This document shows, one piece after another, positions 34,233 through 42,204 of a stretch of 64,000 nucleotides of DNA; within the stretch, counting starts at the first letter, position 1, and each line of letters begins with the position of its first letter. Both the position numbers and the translations under genes were made by a program. The notes beneath the pieces were generated by a model that was not told the DNA's origin, ran no database searches, and was given only the letters and a program-made list of their open reading frames with translations. Origin of the DNA: an uncultured Rhodospirillaceae bacterium (GTDB lineage: Bacteria > Pseudomonadota > Alphaproteobacteria > Rhodospirillales > Magnetospirillaceae); contig CALABS010000077.1 in assembly GCA_937887565.1 (NCBI GenBank), positions 1 through 64,000 of the forward strand, in the 5' to 3' direction.

Positions 34233-36524
34233 TTACTTGACCTTCTTGGCCCCATGCTCCTCGAGGTAGGTCTTGGCGCGCAGGCCGATATCGGCCGCCT
34301 TGACCTGATACTGCCACCACTGGTTGGCCCACAGGGTCGCCTGCTGCCAATCCTGCTTCTTGGCGAACTCGTCGGCCTTGGCCTTGGCGTTGCCGGCGAA
34401 GTTCAGCTGGTCGGTGGCGTCGTCCATGAGGTCGACGACCGGCTTGAAGTCCTTGTAATTGACGCTGGTGATGTATCCGACCACCTGGTCGATGACCGCC
34501 TGGGTCTCCTCGCAGGCTTTCCACTGCTTGTCGAAGTCGGCCTTGGCGTAGGTCTGGCCCACCTGCTGGGTGGCGGTCGACGCCTTCTGGAGGCCCTTCG
34601 GCTTGACCAGCAGATAGCCCTGCATCTCCAGGTGCAGCGCCGAGCAGAACTCGGTGCAGTAGTACGGATAGACGCCGGGACGGTCGGCGACCAGACGCGC
34701 CGAGGCGGTCTTGCCGGGTTCCAGCGACAGGTTGATGTTGTACGAGTTGACGGCGAAGCCGTGGGTCTCGTCCTCGGCGCGCTCGGCGTTGGTCAGGTGG
34801 AAGATGACCTCATCGCCTTCCTCGACCTCGACGATCTCGGGGGTGATGTGCGAGCGGATGAGGGTGCCGTAGACCTCGACCTTGCCGGCCGAGCGGTCGA
34901 TGCGCTCGCTGCCCGGACGGACGGACTGCGGGTGCTTCTTGCCGGTGCGGGAGTCGGTGCCGTACGGATAGCGCACGGACGGCTTCAGCTTGTCCTGGGC
35001 GATGGCGGCCACGTAGTGGGGCTCGCCCAGCGGGACCGGCATGTCATACAGCAGCTCCATCTTGTCGCCGCTGATGTCGATCAGCTGGTGGTTCTGCGGA
35101 TGCAGCGGGCCGACCGGGTTGAAGCGGTCGATGGCCAGCTTGTTCAGCGCCACCAGGTACTTGCCCTTGGGATTGACGGTGTCGCCTTCCATGGTCATCA
35201 GGTGACCGATGTTGTAGTGGATGGCGATCTTGTCGAGGACCTTGCCTTCACAGTAGTCGTACTTGGCGACCATGGAGTCGACATACAGCGAGGTGTAGGC
35301 GACGCAGGGCTTGGAGTCGAACTGGGTGTGAAGCGGGCCGAGGCCCAGCGGCACCTGCACGTGCAGGGTGTCCTTCATGTCGATGATGGGGATCCCGTAG
35401 GGGTCCTTGCCGGTGAACTTCTTGGCCTTGATGGCCGACTGGATCTTGTCGAAGCTGTACACCGACACCGCGCTGTCCAGCTTGCCGCCGACGATGATGT
35501 ACTTGCCGTCGGGGCTGACGTCGACGCCGTGCGGGCTCTTCGACTCGGGGATCAGGAACAGGATGCCCTCATCGACGGCCGTCTTCATGGTCAGCACGTC
35601 ATGGCCGTTGATCTTGGTGGCCTTGCCGGCCTTGACCAATTCCTCGGCCTTCTTCCAGTTGATGACGTGCAGGAAGTCGGTGTCGTTGGCCGAGCAGCCG
35701 GCCTCGAAGGGCGGACGGCCGCGCTCGATGCCGCCGACATAGCGCTCGGTGCAGAACGAGTTGTTGAACGACCAGCCGTCCGACGGACCCTTGCCGGCGT
35801 CGGCGAGGTCCTGGCTGTAGGGCGGCAGTTCGAGGGAGAAGGACTTGTCGGGCTCGATCCGTCCCGCCTCGCGGTTGAACTTCCAATAGGTGATCGCGCC
35901 GCGATACTTGTCGTTGAACTCCTCCAGCGGCTCGTAGCCGCCATGCAGCGGCGCCGGATACTGGGTGGTCTCGATCACGTAGTCGGTGTTGGGCGTGACG
36001 AACGCGCCGCCGTGCTCGGAGCGCATGATCGGGTTGACCACGATCTGCACGGTCTCGAAGTCGTGCAGGTTGATCACGCCGATGCGCGGATTGGCCTTGT
36101 CGTTGATGAACAGGTACTGGCCGTCGTAGTCGCCGTTGGTCTCGGAGAACGCCGGGTGATGGGTGTCGCCCCAGGTGATGTCCTTGCCGTCGATCCGGCC
36201 CTGGGCCAGCACCTTCTTCGACTCTTCGTCGAAGCCGTAGCCCTGCCAGGGCTCGGGGGTGAACACCGAGATGTACTTGTAGATGCGCATCGACGGCACG
36301 CCGTAGACGATCATCTGGCCGGCCTGGCCACCCGAGGAGAAGGCCAGGAATTCGTCGCGGCCGCCGGTCGGCTGGTAGGTCTTGGCGGCGGACAGCAGGT
36401 CCTTCTGGGTCAGATTGCGGCGTTTCATCACCTGGTCCAGGGACTCGGCGCCGAACGCCGCGGTCGTGACGGACAGACCCATCAAGGTTGCCGCCGCCAC
36501 AGTATATTTCAATATATTACGCAT
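34233..36524 (-). CDS. nosZ: Nitrous oxide reductase, clade II (Sec-exported)
   Basis: Reduces N2O to N2 in the periplasm. The 763-residue precursor has a Sec signal peptide (1-25, TAAFGA) without twin arginines, the mark of clade II enzymes. The CuZ propeller ligand region starts with GDTHHPAF (His122-123), and GGAFVTPNTD, GPLHTQFDS and EPHYVAAI follow. The CuA domain has Cys623, Cys627, His631 and Met634 in CTEFCSALHLEM. A C-terminal extension of about 120 residues contains no CxxCH, unlike the haem-bearing tail of the Wolinella enzyme, and looks helical. ATG 36524 is chosen from the GGGAGGGGG site and signal peptide. Confidence 0.97.
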   Translation of the reverse strand: MRNILKYTVAAATLMGLSVTTAAFGAESLDQVMKRRNLTQKDLLSAAKTYQPTGGRDEFLAFSSGGQAGQMIVYGVPSMRIYKYISVFTPEPWQGYGFDEESKKVLAQGRIDGKDITWGDTHHPAFSETNGDYDGQYLFINDKANPRIGVINLHDFETVQIVVNPIMRSEHGGAFVTPNTDYVIETTQYPAPLHGGYEPLEEFNDKYRGAITYWKFNREAGRIEPDKSFSLELPPYSQDLADAGKGPSDGWSFNNSFCTERYVGGIERGRPPFEAGCSANDTDFLHVINWKKAEELVKAGKATKINGHDVLTMKTAVDEGILFLIPESKSPHGVDVSPDGKYIIVGGKLDSAVSVYSFDKIQSAIKAKKFTGKDPYGIPIIDMKDTLHVQVPLGLGPLHTQFDSKPCVAYTSLYVDSMVAKYDYCEGKVLDKIAIHYNIGHLMTMEGDTVNPKGKYLVALNKLAIDRFNPVGPLHPQNHQLIDISGDKMELLYDMPVPLGEPHYVAAIAQDKLKPSVRYPYGTDSRTGKKHPQSVRPGSERIDRSAGKVEVYGTLIRSHITPEIVEVEEGDEVIFHLTNAERAEDETHGFAVNSYNINLSLEPGKTASARLVADRPGVYPYYCTEFCSALHLEMQGYLLVKPKGLQKASTATQQVGQTYAKADFDKQWKACEETQAVIDQVVGYITSVNYKDFKPVVDLMDDATDQLNFAGNAKAKADEFAKKQDWQQATLWANQWWQYQVKAADIGLRAKTYLEEHGAKKVK

Positions 36525-36605
36525 TGAGAAACCCCCTCCCAAAGTTGGGATTTGGCGCAGCGACCACAAGCGGCAAAAAATGCAATAACATTACAGCAAT
36601 GCCAT

Positions 36606-36619
36606 TGCATCCTGATGCA
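36606..36619. promoter_or_regulatory. 14-bp palindrome in the nosZ leader
   Basis: TGCATC-CT-GATGCA lies downstream of the proposed nosZ start point, so it would be in the transcribed leader. It might be an operator or an RNA hairpin with too short a loop to be stable. No binding protein is assigned. Confidence 0.35.
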
Positions 36620-36644
36620 TGTGACCAGTGCCTACGGGGGAAAA

Positions 36645-36684
36645 ATTACATCTGTGTCACCATCGATTCCATGATACCTGTCAA
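36645..36684 (-). promoter_or_regulatory. FNR/NNR-dependent nosZ promoter
   Basis: On the minus strand an FNR-type box TTGAC-AGGT-ATCAT (36671-36684, one mismatch from a full palindrome) is followed by TGTAAT (36645-36650), one base from a consensus -10. The box centre is 30 bp from the -10 centre, so transcription would start near 36638 with the box at about -40, the class II activator position. The box overlaps the last codons of the regulator gene ending at 36646. The nosZ leader would be about 113 nt. Confidence 0.72.
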
Positions 36685-37383
36685 TTTTTGACAAGCGAGA
36701 TTGTCGTCTTCTTCAGAAATTCCGGCGACCCCCAGCAATCCCGGCCGATCGACGATGCGGGCCTGGCGCCCGGCAACGGCGATCAGTCCCCGCGCCACCA
36801 GCCATGACAGCAGCCGCGCCAGCGATTCGGGCCGGATACCCATCAGCCCGGCGAGTTCACGCCGGGTGACGGGAATACGGAAGGGACCGGGCCGGCCGTC
36901 GCCGTGCCGCCACTGCAGCCACGAGAATTCGAGCAGGCGGCGGGCGAGGATTTCCCGCGAGGTCAGGCTGGTCAATTCGACGATCCGCTGCTCGGTCAAC
37001 TCGACCTCGCGCTGAAGGATGTCGACCAACGATTCGTCGATCGCCTCGCCACGGCCGTGGATCAGGGCCGCGCCGCTGCGCGTGATGGCCTGGGCGACGC
37101 TGCCGTCGCCACCGATGCCCGACACGCAGAAGACCTCTCCGGGATAGAGCAGCCGCACCAGCACCGCCCGGCCGCCGGGGATCTTGCGGCGAAGCCCGAC
37201 AAGCCCGTAGCGCAGGCTGTAGACTTCGCGGACCTGCCCCGCCGGCGGCTGGATGCCTTCGCCGCGCGCCAGTTCGACGATCCGCGCGCCCCCGTTGCCG
37301 GGCTGCGGGACAGGCGGCTGCAACGCACCTCCGGCCTTGGCCGGGCGCCGAGAACTTCCGCTCAATCCCGACAGTCGTTGCAT
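36646..37383 (-). CDS. Crp/Fnr-family regulator upstream of nosZ
   Basis: The 245-residue protein has a cNMP-fold sensor domain (IPGGRAVLVRLLYPGEVFCVSG and on) and a C-terminal helix-turn-helix, VTRRELAGLMGIRPESLARL near residue 170. There is no N-terminal cysteine cluster, so it is not an O2-sensing FNR; a haem- or NO-responsive NNR/DNR-like role is plausible given the site. It lies between the NosL-like gene (34 bp upstream) and nosZ, and carries the nosZ box in its own 3' end. Confidence 0.85.
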   Translation of the reverse strand: MQRLSGLSGSSRRPAKAGGALQPPVPQPGNGGARIVELARGEGIQPPAGQVREVYSLRYGLVGLRRKIPGGRAVLVRLLYPGEVFCVSGIGGDGSVAQAITRSGAALIHGRGEAIDESLVDILQREVELTEQRIVELTSLTSREILARRLLEFSWLQWRHGDGRPGPFRIPVTRRELAGLMGIRPESLARLLSWLVARGLIAVAGRQARIVDRPGLLGVAGISEEDDNLACQKLTGIMESMVTQM

Positions 37384-37417
37384 GCCGCCTTCCCTTGCCC
37401 AGGCCGGCTCGCGCCGC

Positions 37418-37915
37418 CTAGAACCTGCCCTCGTCGAGGCCGATCAAGAATTTCCAGTCGACCGCCGCCGCCGACCGCACCAGCTTGCCGCCATGATCCT
37501 TGCGGAAATCCTCGGCATCGGTGGCCGAGGCGAAGGGCACCAATTCGTGCCCCATCGGCCCAAGGACGTCCGAGCCGACGACGTAGACCGCCGCGAAGGT
37601 CTCGACCTTGTCGAGGTTGTAGTATTCAGTGACCGCCATCGTCCGGACGTCGTCGCGGCGATGGGCGGGGTCGAACCGGGCCATGTCGAGGATGAACTTG
37701 AAATGGCACTTGGCGCCGTCGAAATGGGCCACCTTGCCGTCGGCGAAGACCAGCGTCGCCACCCACTCGGGATACTTGGCGACGAACATGCCGCAGACCG
37801 GGCAGGTATCGGATGGCCCCGGCGCCGGGACCTTGAGCGCGGCGGCGATGGCACGACCCGCCGCGAGAAACGCGGCCGCGGCGGCCATGAATGCGCGTCG
37901 GCTTGCAAGGACCAT
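37418..37915 (-). CDS. Second NosL-like copper-binding protein
   Basis: The 165-residue protein has an N-terminal export signal (MVLASRRAFMAAAAAF, twin-arginine-like) but no lipobox. The NosL-type metal motif is CPVCGMFVAKYPEW near residues 38-51, followed by GKVAHFDGAKCHFKF. It differs strongly from the lipoprotein NosL at 27754, so it is not a recent duplicate. NosL-family proteins bind Cu(I). Its promoter region carries an FNR-type box and a long stem-loop. It may be co-transcribed with the regulator downstream. Confidence 0.82.
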   Translation of the reverse strand: MVLASRRAFMAAAAAFLAAGRAIAAALKVPAPGPSDTCPVCGMFVAKYPEWVATLVFADGKVAHFDGAKCHFKFILDMARFDPAHRRDDVRTMAVTEYYNLDKVETFAAVYVVGSDVLGPMGHELVPFASATDAEDFRKDHGGKLVRSAAAVDWKFLIGLDEGRF

Positions 37916-37959
37916 GTGGCGAAATTCCCTCCGATGGCGCCGGGCGCCGTTGGACTTGG

Positions 37960-38056
37960 TCGGGAGCAGGCGGTGTCCGCAAGGACGTACCGGCAGGGAC
38001 AGGGGGGGGTGGGGTCGCCGATACGCTTACAGGGGATTGCGGACACCGCCTCCCGA
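37960..38056 (-). other. Long stem-loop in the leader of the NosL-like gene
   Basis: A 14-bp perfect pairing (37969-37982 with 38037-38050) continues, after a 3-nt bulge, with 6 more bp (37960-37965 with 38051-38056). The 54-nt loop contains a G-rich run. It begins about 50 bp downstream of the FNR-type box and ends 45 bp before the start codon, so it should form in the 5' untranslated RNA. Confidence 0.65.
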
Positions 38057-38099
38057 CCAGGAGTCCCCGACACCATGGCCCCATTCGCGGCCACCAAAC

Positions 38100-38113
38100 A
38101 TGACACGTGTCAA
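38100..38113 (-). promoter_or_regulatory. FNR/NNR-type box upstream of the NosL-like gene
   Basis: ATGAC-ACGT-GTCAA differs from the NNR/DNR palindrome TTGAC-N4-GTCAA at one position. It is centred 191 bp upstream of the start at 37915. The only downstream gene in reach is the NosL-like gene on the minus strand. No convincing -10 is visible. Confidence 0.6.
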
Positions 38114-38190
38114 AATTTCGCCGGTTTTTTTTCGCCGCCGGAAAAATGCGATTCGTCACTTTGGTGACGACGTCTGTCTTTGTGCGTTAC

Positions 38191-38766
38191 TTACAGGCGG
38201 CCATCGGAAGCCGACAGGAGCGCGACCGCCTTCGCCGCCTCGGCGGCGGAACGGTATCCGTCGACCACCCCCAGCAGACGGCCGCCGGGCGCCAGCACGA
38301 GGAGCGCCAGCGGATCGGCGCCCGAGCGGGCGGCGGCGGCACGCAGGGCGTCGGTCATCGGGTGCATCGTCTCGGGGTCGCCGGTGACGCCGACGATGCC
38401 GCCGCCGAACGCATCCAGGTATTCGGCCAACCGTTGCGGCGAATCGTTTTCCGGCTCCAGGGTGACGAACACCCCGATGGGTCGCCGCGCCGGCGGCATC
38501 TTCTCCAGCACCGACGCCATGCGGTCGAGCCCGCGCGGGCAGTAGTCGGTGCAGGCGATGAAACCGAGATAGGCGACGATCGCCCGCCCATGGGTCCATC
38601 CGGGCGCCAACGGGCGCCCATCGTGGCGCACCAACTGGCCGGCCAGACGCGGCGCGTCCGCCGGAGCCCCGCCGTCCGTGAAGGGAAACGGGAAGACGAG
38701 AGCGAGGACGGCGAGGGCGCATAGCCCCGTCGCCATCCTTCCCACGAACCGCCACCGCCTTCCCAT
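38191..38766 (-). CDS. SCO1/SenC-family copper/thiol protein
   Basis: The 191-residue protein has an N-terminal membrane anchor (about residues 9-28) and a periplasmic thioredoxin-like domain. The SCO copper motif is C-x3-C in GFIACTDYCPRGLD near residue 72, with the conserved later segment FVTLEPENDSP. The expected distal His is plausibly ETMHPMT. SCO proteins deliver copper to CuA sites, including that of N2O reductase (PrrC/ScoP type). ATG 38766 has a GGAGGG site. Confidence 0.85.
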   Translation of the reverse strand: MGRRWRFVGRMATGLCALAVLALVFPFPFTDGGAPADAPRLAGQLVRHDGRPLAPGWTHGRAIVAYLGFIACTDYCPRGLDRMASVLEKMPPARRPIGVFVTLEPENDSPQRLAEYLDAFGGGIVGVTGDPETMHPMTDALRAAAARSGADPLALLVLAPGGRLLGVVDGYRSAAEAAKAVALLSASDGRL

Positions 38767-38822
38767 CCCACCCTCCAGCCATTGGGGGCATCCCACGAAA
38801 CTATGGTGTCCGGCCCGGGTCA

Positions 38823-38836
38823 ATGACAGGGGTCAA
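38823..38836 (-). promoter_or_regulatory. FNR/NNR-type box upstream of the SCO gene
   Basis: ATGAC-AGGG-GTCAA, one mismatch from the NNR palindrome, is centred 63 bp before the SCO start codon. CATAGT at 38800-38805 on the minus strand could be the -10 sequence. Confidence 0.65.
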
Positions 38837-38893
38837 TATTGCCGGGCCAAGGCTGCGCGGAAATGAACATTGGCATTATTTAAAGAAATTACG

Positions 38894-38907
38894 TTGACAT
38901 TGATCAA
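38894..38907 (+). promoter_or_regulatory. FNR-type box (distal) of the 38985 operon
   Basis: TTGAC-ATTG-ATCAA is one base from the FNR consensus TTGAT-N4-ATCAA. Its centre is exactly 25 bp from the centre of the next box, so the two would lie on nearly opposite-to-same faces over about 2.4 helical turns. Confidence 0.7.
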
Positions 38908-38918
38908 GATTTCAAAAA

Positions 38919-38932
38919 TTGACACCCGTCAA
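38919..38932 (+). promoter_or_regulatory. Perfect NNR/DNR-type box of the 38985 operon
   Basis: TTGAC-ACCC-GTCAA is a perfect 14-bp palindrome, centred 59 bp upstream of the ATG at 38985. It fits activation of the following four-gene operon; the region between the SCO gene and this operon is a divergent control region. Confidence 0.78.
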
Positions 38933-38984
38933 TGACAGGCGAGCTTTCATTTGAGAAGCAGTAAAAAGAAGAGAGGGCAAGAGA

Positions 38985-39293
38985 ATGCGAACGAGCGGCC
39001 GACCGTCATCCAAGGTCATCGCACTGCTTGTCGCGGGCGGCGTCAGCTGTCTGGCGACCCTGGTCGATTCGACCGTCCGGCGGGACACGGATCTCGCCAG
39101 CCGCCAGTCGCGGGCGGCGCTGGTGGCCTCGCTGGGGCTGACCGATCTCAGCCTGTTCACCGAGGCGCGCTACACCCGCCACCCGGCGATGGCCGACCTG
39201 CACTCGGCGTTCCAGGACCATCCGGCCGCCTGGGACCATTTCCCCACCGCCGCCTGGGTCGGACCGCCGCAATGGGGGAACCAGGGTGAATAG
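38985..39293 (+). CDS. Small exported/anchored protein heading an ABC-transporter operon
   Basis: The 102-residue protein begins with a basic stretch and one hydrophobic helix (residues 10-27), a signal anchor or signal peptide. The rest is periplasmic with no cysteine but with several His, Tyr and Asp residues (FTEARYTRHPAMADLHSAF, DHPAAWDHFP), which could bind a metal. No family is recognised. A GAGAGG site precedes the ATG. Its last bases overlap the GTG start of the permease, so the two are translationally coupled and probably act together. Confidence 0.72.
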   Translation: MRTSGRPSSKVIALLVAGGVSCLATLVDSTVRRDTDLASRQSRAALVASLGLTDLSLFTEARYTRHPAMADLHSAFQDHPAAWDHFPTAAWVGPPQWGNQGE

Positions 39294-40419
39294 AACCATC
39301 GAGCGCCAACGCTATCTGATCGACTTCACCATCGCCTCGCTGGCGCGGCGTCGCGGGCGCAACCTCGGCCTGTTCGCCGTCTACACATTGCTGGTCTTCG
39401 TCCTGGCGTCGGCATCCCTGCTGGGCTACGGGCTGCGCAAGGAGGCCCGCACGGTGCTTGCCGCCAGCCCCGAGATCCTGGTCCAGCACCTGCTCGCCGG
39501 CCGCCACGACCTGATACCCGAATCGCACCTGGCCGCCTTGCGCGACATCCGGGGCATCGCGGCGGCCGAGGGCCGGCTGTGGGGCTATTATTACGATGCC
39601 GGAATGCGGGCCAACTACACGCTGATGGTCCCCAGCGACCGGACCATCGAACCCGGGACGGCGATCATCGGCTCGGCCATCGCCCGCCTGCGCAACCTGG
39701 GCGAAGGCGACGCGGTCCATTTCCTGTCGCCCAAGGCCAAGATGTTCCGCTTCGGCATCGCCGGCACCCTGCCCAGCGAGTCGGAACTGGTGGCCGCCGA
39801 CGTGGTCCTGGTCAGCGAGGCCGACTTCCGGGCCTTCTTCGGCTTTCCGGCCGGCATGGTCACCGACATCGCGGTCTCGGTCCGCAACCCCAAGGAGGTG
39901 GCGACCGTCTCCGCCAAGATCTCGCGCCTGATCGTCGATGCCCGGGTGGTCACCCGTGACGACATCCTGCGCAGCTACGAGAGCCTGTTCGACTGGCGCC
40001 AGGGGATGATCACCGTCCTCTTGGCCGGCGCCGTGCTGGCCTTCGTCATCCTGGCCTGGGACAAGGCGGCCGGCCTGTCGGCCGAGGAACGCCGGGAGAT
40101 CGGCATCCTCAAGGCCATCGGCTGGGAGACCAGCGACGTGATCGCGGTCAAGTTCTGGGAGGGCGGCCTGGTCTCGCTGGGGGCCTTCCTGGTGGCCTAC
40201 ACGTTGGCCTATCTGCATGTCTTCCATTTCGGCGGCGCGCTGTTCGCGCCGGCGCTGAAGGGATGGGCGACGCTCTATCCCGACTTCCGCATGGTTCCCG
40301 AAATCAGCGGCCAGCAGATCGCCACCATCTTCTTCCTGACGGTCGTTCCCTATACCCTGGCGACGATCGTCCCGGTGTGGCGGGCGGCGATCATCGACCC
40401 CGACACGGTGATGCGATGA
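39286..40419 (+). CDS. FtsX/MacB-type ABC transporter permease
   Basis: The 377-residue protein has the FtsX/MacB topology: helix 1 (about 27-49), a periplasmic domain of about 190 residues, then three helices (245-265, 292-315, 345-370). The SAEERREIGILKAIGW segment after helix 2 is the family coupling motif. Such transporters extract or drive periplasmic processes rather than move small solutes through a channel. GTG 39286 overlaps the end of the small exported protein; the stop overlaps the ATPase start. Confidence 0.87.
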   Translation: MNRTIERQRYLIDFTIASLARRRGRNLGLFAVYTLLVFVLASASLLGYGLRKEARTVLAASPEILVQHLLAGRHDLIPESHLAALRDIRGIAAAEGRLWGYYYDAGMRANYTLMVPSDRTIEPGTAIIGSAIARLRNLGEGDAVHFLSPKAKMFRFGIAGTLPSESELVAADVVLVSEADFRAFFGFPAGMVTDIAVSVRNPKEVATVSAKISRLIVDARVVTRDDILRSYESLFDWRQGMITVLLAGAVLAFVILAWDKAAGLSAEERREIGILKAIGWETSDVIAVKFWEGGLVSLGAFLVAYTLAYLHVFHFGGALFAPALKGWATLYPDFRMVPEISGQQIATIFFLTVVPYTLATIVPVWRAAIIDPDTVMR

Positions 40420-41108
40420 CCGGTTCCCCCTTTCTGGCGTTGCAGGGCATCGCCAAGATCTACAACGAGGGTCGCCACAACGAGGTGCGGGCCCTGGCCG
40501 ACATCGACCTCGATCTCGAGGCCGGCAAGGTCACCGTCCTGATGGGGCCGAGCGGGTCGGGCAAGACCACCCTCCTGACGCTGGTCGGCTGCCTCGCGCG
40601 GCCGTCGGCGGGTCGGGTCACGCTGGAGGGGCGCGACATCTCGGGGATGCCCGAGCGCTTCCTGACCGCCATCCGCCAGCGGACCTTCGGCTTCGTGTTC
40701 CAGCGCTTCAACCTGATCCCGGGGCTGACGGTGGCCGACAACGTCATGCTTCCGGCCTACCCCCTCGGCCGCCCGCACCCGGAGCTCAAGGCCCGTTGCC
40801 GCGAGCTGCTGGAAATGCTGCGCATCGGCGACCGCGCCGACGCGCCCGTGCAATGGCTTTCGGGCGGCGAGGCCCAGCGCGCCGCAATCGCCCGCGCCCT
40901 GGTCAACGACCCGGCGGTGGTCATCGCCGACGAGCCGACCGCCAATCTGGATACCGCGCTGACCGCCGAGTTCATCGGCGTCGTCGAGATGCTGAAGGCC
41001 CAGGGCAAGACCCTGATCCTGACCAGCCACGACCCGCGCATCTGCGACGCGGCCGTGGTCGACCGCGTCGTCGAGATGCGCGATGGGCGGATCGTCGGGG
41101 GCCGGTGA
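40416..41108 (+). CDS. MacB/LolD-type ABC ATPase
   Basis: The 230-residue ATPase has Walker A GPSGSGKTT, Q-loop VFQRFNLIPGLTV, signature WLSGGEAQR, Walker B VVIADEPTANLD and the switch His in TSHDPR. The Q-loop and the ADEPTANLD form place it with MacB/LolD ATPases, which pair with FtsX-type permeases. It overlaps the permease gene by four bases (ATGA). Confidence 0.92.
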   Translation: MTGSPFLALQGIAKIYNEGRHNEVRALADIDLDLEAGKVTVLMGPSGSGKTTLLTLVGCLARPSAGRVTLEGRDISGMPERFLTAIRQRTFGFVFQRFNLIPGLTVADNVMLPAYPLGRPHPELKARCRELLEMLRIGDRADAPVQWLSGGEAQRAAIARALVNDPAVVIADEPTANLDTALTAEFIGVVEMLKAQGKTLILTSHDPRICDAAVVDRVVEMRDGRIVGGR

Positions 41109-41109
41109 G

Positions 41110-42105
41110 ATGCTGTTTCACCCTACCGTGATGGCCTTGCTGTTGTGGTCCTTCGCCGCCGTCGGCGCGACCGCCGCCGCCGCCGCCTTCGCCTGGACCA
41201 TCATCAGGGAGTGGAACCCCGCCAGCGGCAGCGCCCGCCAGCTGGAGCTGGAGCGTCGCACCTACCTGATCGCCACCTTGATGGTGGCGGTGCTGGTGGG
41301 CGAGGCGGTGTCGCTGTTGCTGTTCGTCTTCAACGCCGACAGCATGGCGGTGATGTTCGTCGGCGCCATGTGCGCCGTCGGCACCCTCAACGCCAGCCCC
41401 TACGGCTTCCCGGCGCTGGTCGCCAAGATCGTCGTCTTCTTCCTGGCGGTGGTCTGGCTGGCCTTCAACCGGGCCGACAACCACGGCTGGGACTACCCGT
41501 TGATCCGCCCGAAATACCGCCTGCTGCTGGCCATCTTCCCGGTGGTGGCGGGGTCGGCGGCCCTGCAACTGGCCTATTTCGCCGACCTTCGGGCCGACGT
41601 CCTGGTCTCGTGCTGCAGCAAGCTGTTCGTCCCCGAACAGAAAGGTGTCGCCGCGCATGCGTCGGGGCTGCCGGCGATGCCGTCGCTGGCCGCCTTCTAC
41701 GTCGCCACGGCGGCCTGCGTGGCGATGGGGTGGGGAATGCGGCGGCGGCCCGGCCTGGCGGTCGCCTATTCGCCGCTCGCCGCCGCCGCCTTCGTCGTCG
41801 CGATGGCGGCGGTGGTGTCGGTGCTGTCCACCTATGTCTACGAGCAGCCGCACCACCATTGCCCGTTCTGCATCCTCAAGCCCGAATACGGCTATGTCGG
41901 CTATGCCCTCTACGTGCCCTTGTTCCTGGGCACCGGCCTTGGATTGGCTGTCTGGCCCATCAATCGCTACCGGGCGATTCCCAGCCTCGCCGAGGCGGTG
42001 CCGCCCATGGTCGCCCGCATGGCGGCCGTATCCGCCGGCTCGTTCCTCGTCCTAATCGCCGTGGGCACCGCGATCGTGGCGGTCTCCAACCTTAGGTATC
42101 TATGA
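41110..42105 (+). CDS. Polytopic membrane protein with CCSK and HHHCPFC motifs
   Basis: The 331-residue protein has about eight membrane helices. Two periplasmic or interfacial cysteine sites stand out: VLVSCCSKLFVPE near residues 162-174 and QPHHHCPFCILK near residues 250-261. A CPxC site next to three histidines at the mouth of a helix resembles the redox CxxC of VKOR/DsbB-type membrane thiol oxidases or a Cu(I) site; this is only a resemblance. No family is recognised. It starts one base after the ATPase stop, so it belongs to the ABC operon. Confidence 0.78.
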   Translation: MLFHPTVMALLLWSFAAVGATAAAAAFAWTIIREWNPASGSARQLELERRTYLIATLMVAVLVGEAVSLLLFVFNADSMAVMFVGAMCAVGTLNASPYGFPALVAKIVVFFLAVVWLAFNRADNHGWDYPLIRPKYRLLLAIFPVVAGSAALQLAYFADLRADVLVSCCSKLFVPEQKGVAAHASGLPAMPSLAAFYVATAACVAMGWGMRRRPGLAVAYSPLAAAAFVVAMAAVVSVLSTYVYEQPHHHCPFCILKPEYGYVGYALYVPLFLGTGLGLAVWPINRYRAIPSLAEAVPPMVARMAAVSAGSFLVLIAVGTAIVAVSNLRYL

Positions 42106-42171
42106 TGCATGCAAACAGCATGGCTGCCATACGACGATCGCCGGGGTGATACCCCGAACATCCCATAGAAT

Positions 42172-42185
42172 TTGATCTAGATCAC
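42172..42185 (+). promoter_or_regulatory. FNR-type box next to the second Crp/Fnr gene
   Basis: TTGAT-CTAG-ATCAC is one base from a perfect FNR palindrome. It is centred only 26 bp before the annotated ATG at 42205. Either it is an autorepression site or the true start of the protein is further in, for example ATG 42307. Confidence 0.68.
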
Positions 42186-42204
42186 AGAACAACGGCGGTT
42201 TTCC

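Noticed and set aside
36679..36693. Palindrome TGTCA-N5-TGACA near the nosZ promoter
   Set aside because: The half-sites point outward relative to an FNR box. The overlapping ATGAT-N4-GTCAA at 36671-36684 fits the family orientation and spacing better.
27754..37915. The two NosL-type genes as a recent duplication
   Set aside because: Their sequences agree only around the C-x2-C-x-M region; one is a lipoprotein and the other has no lipobox.
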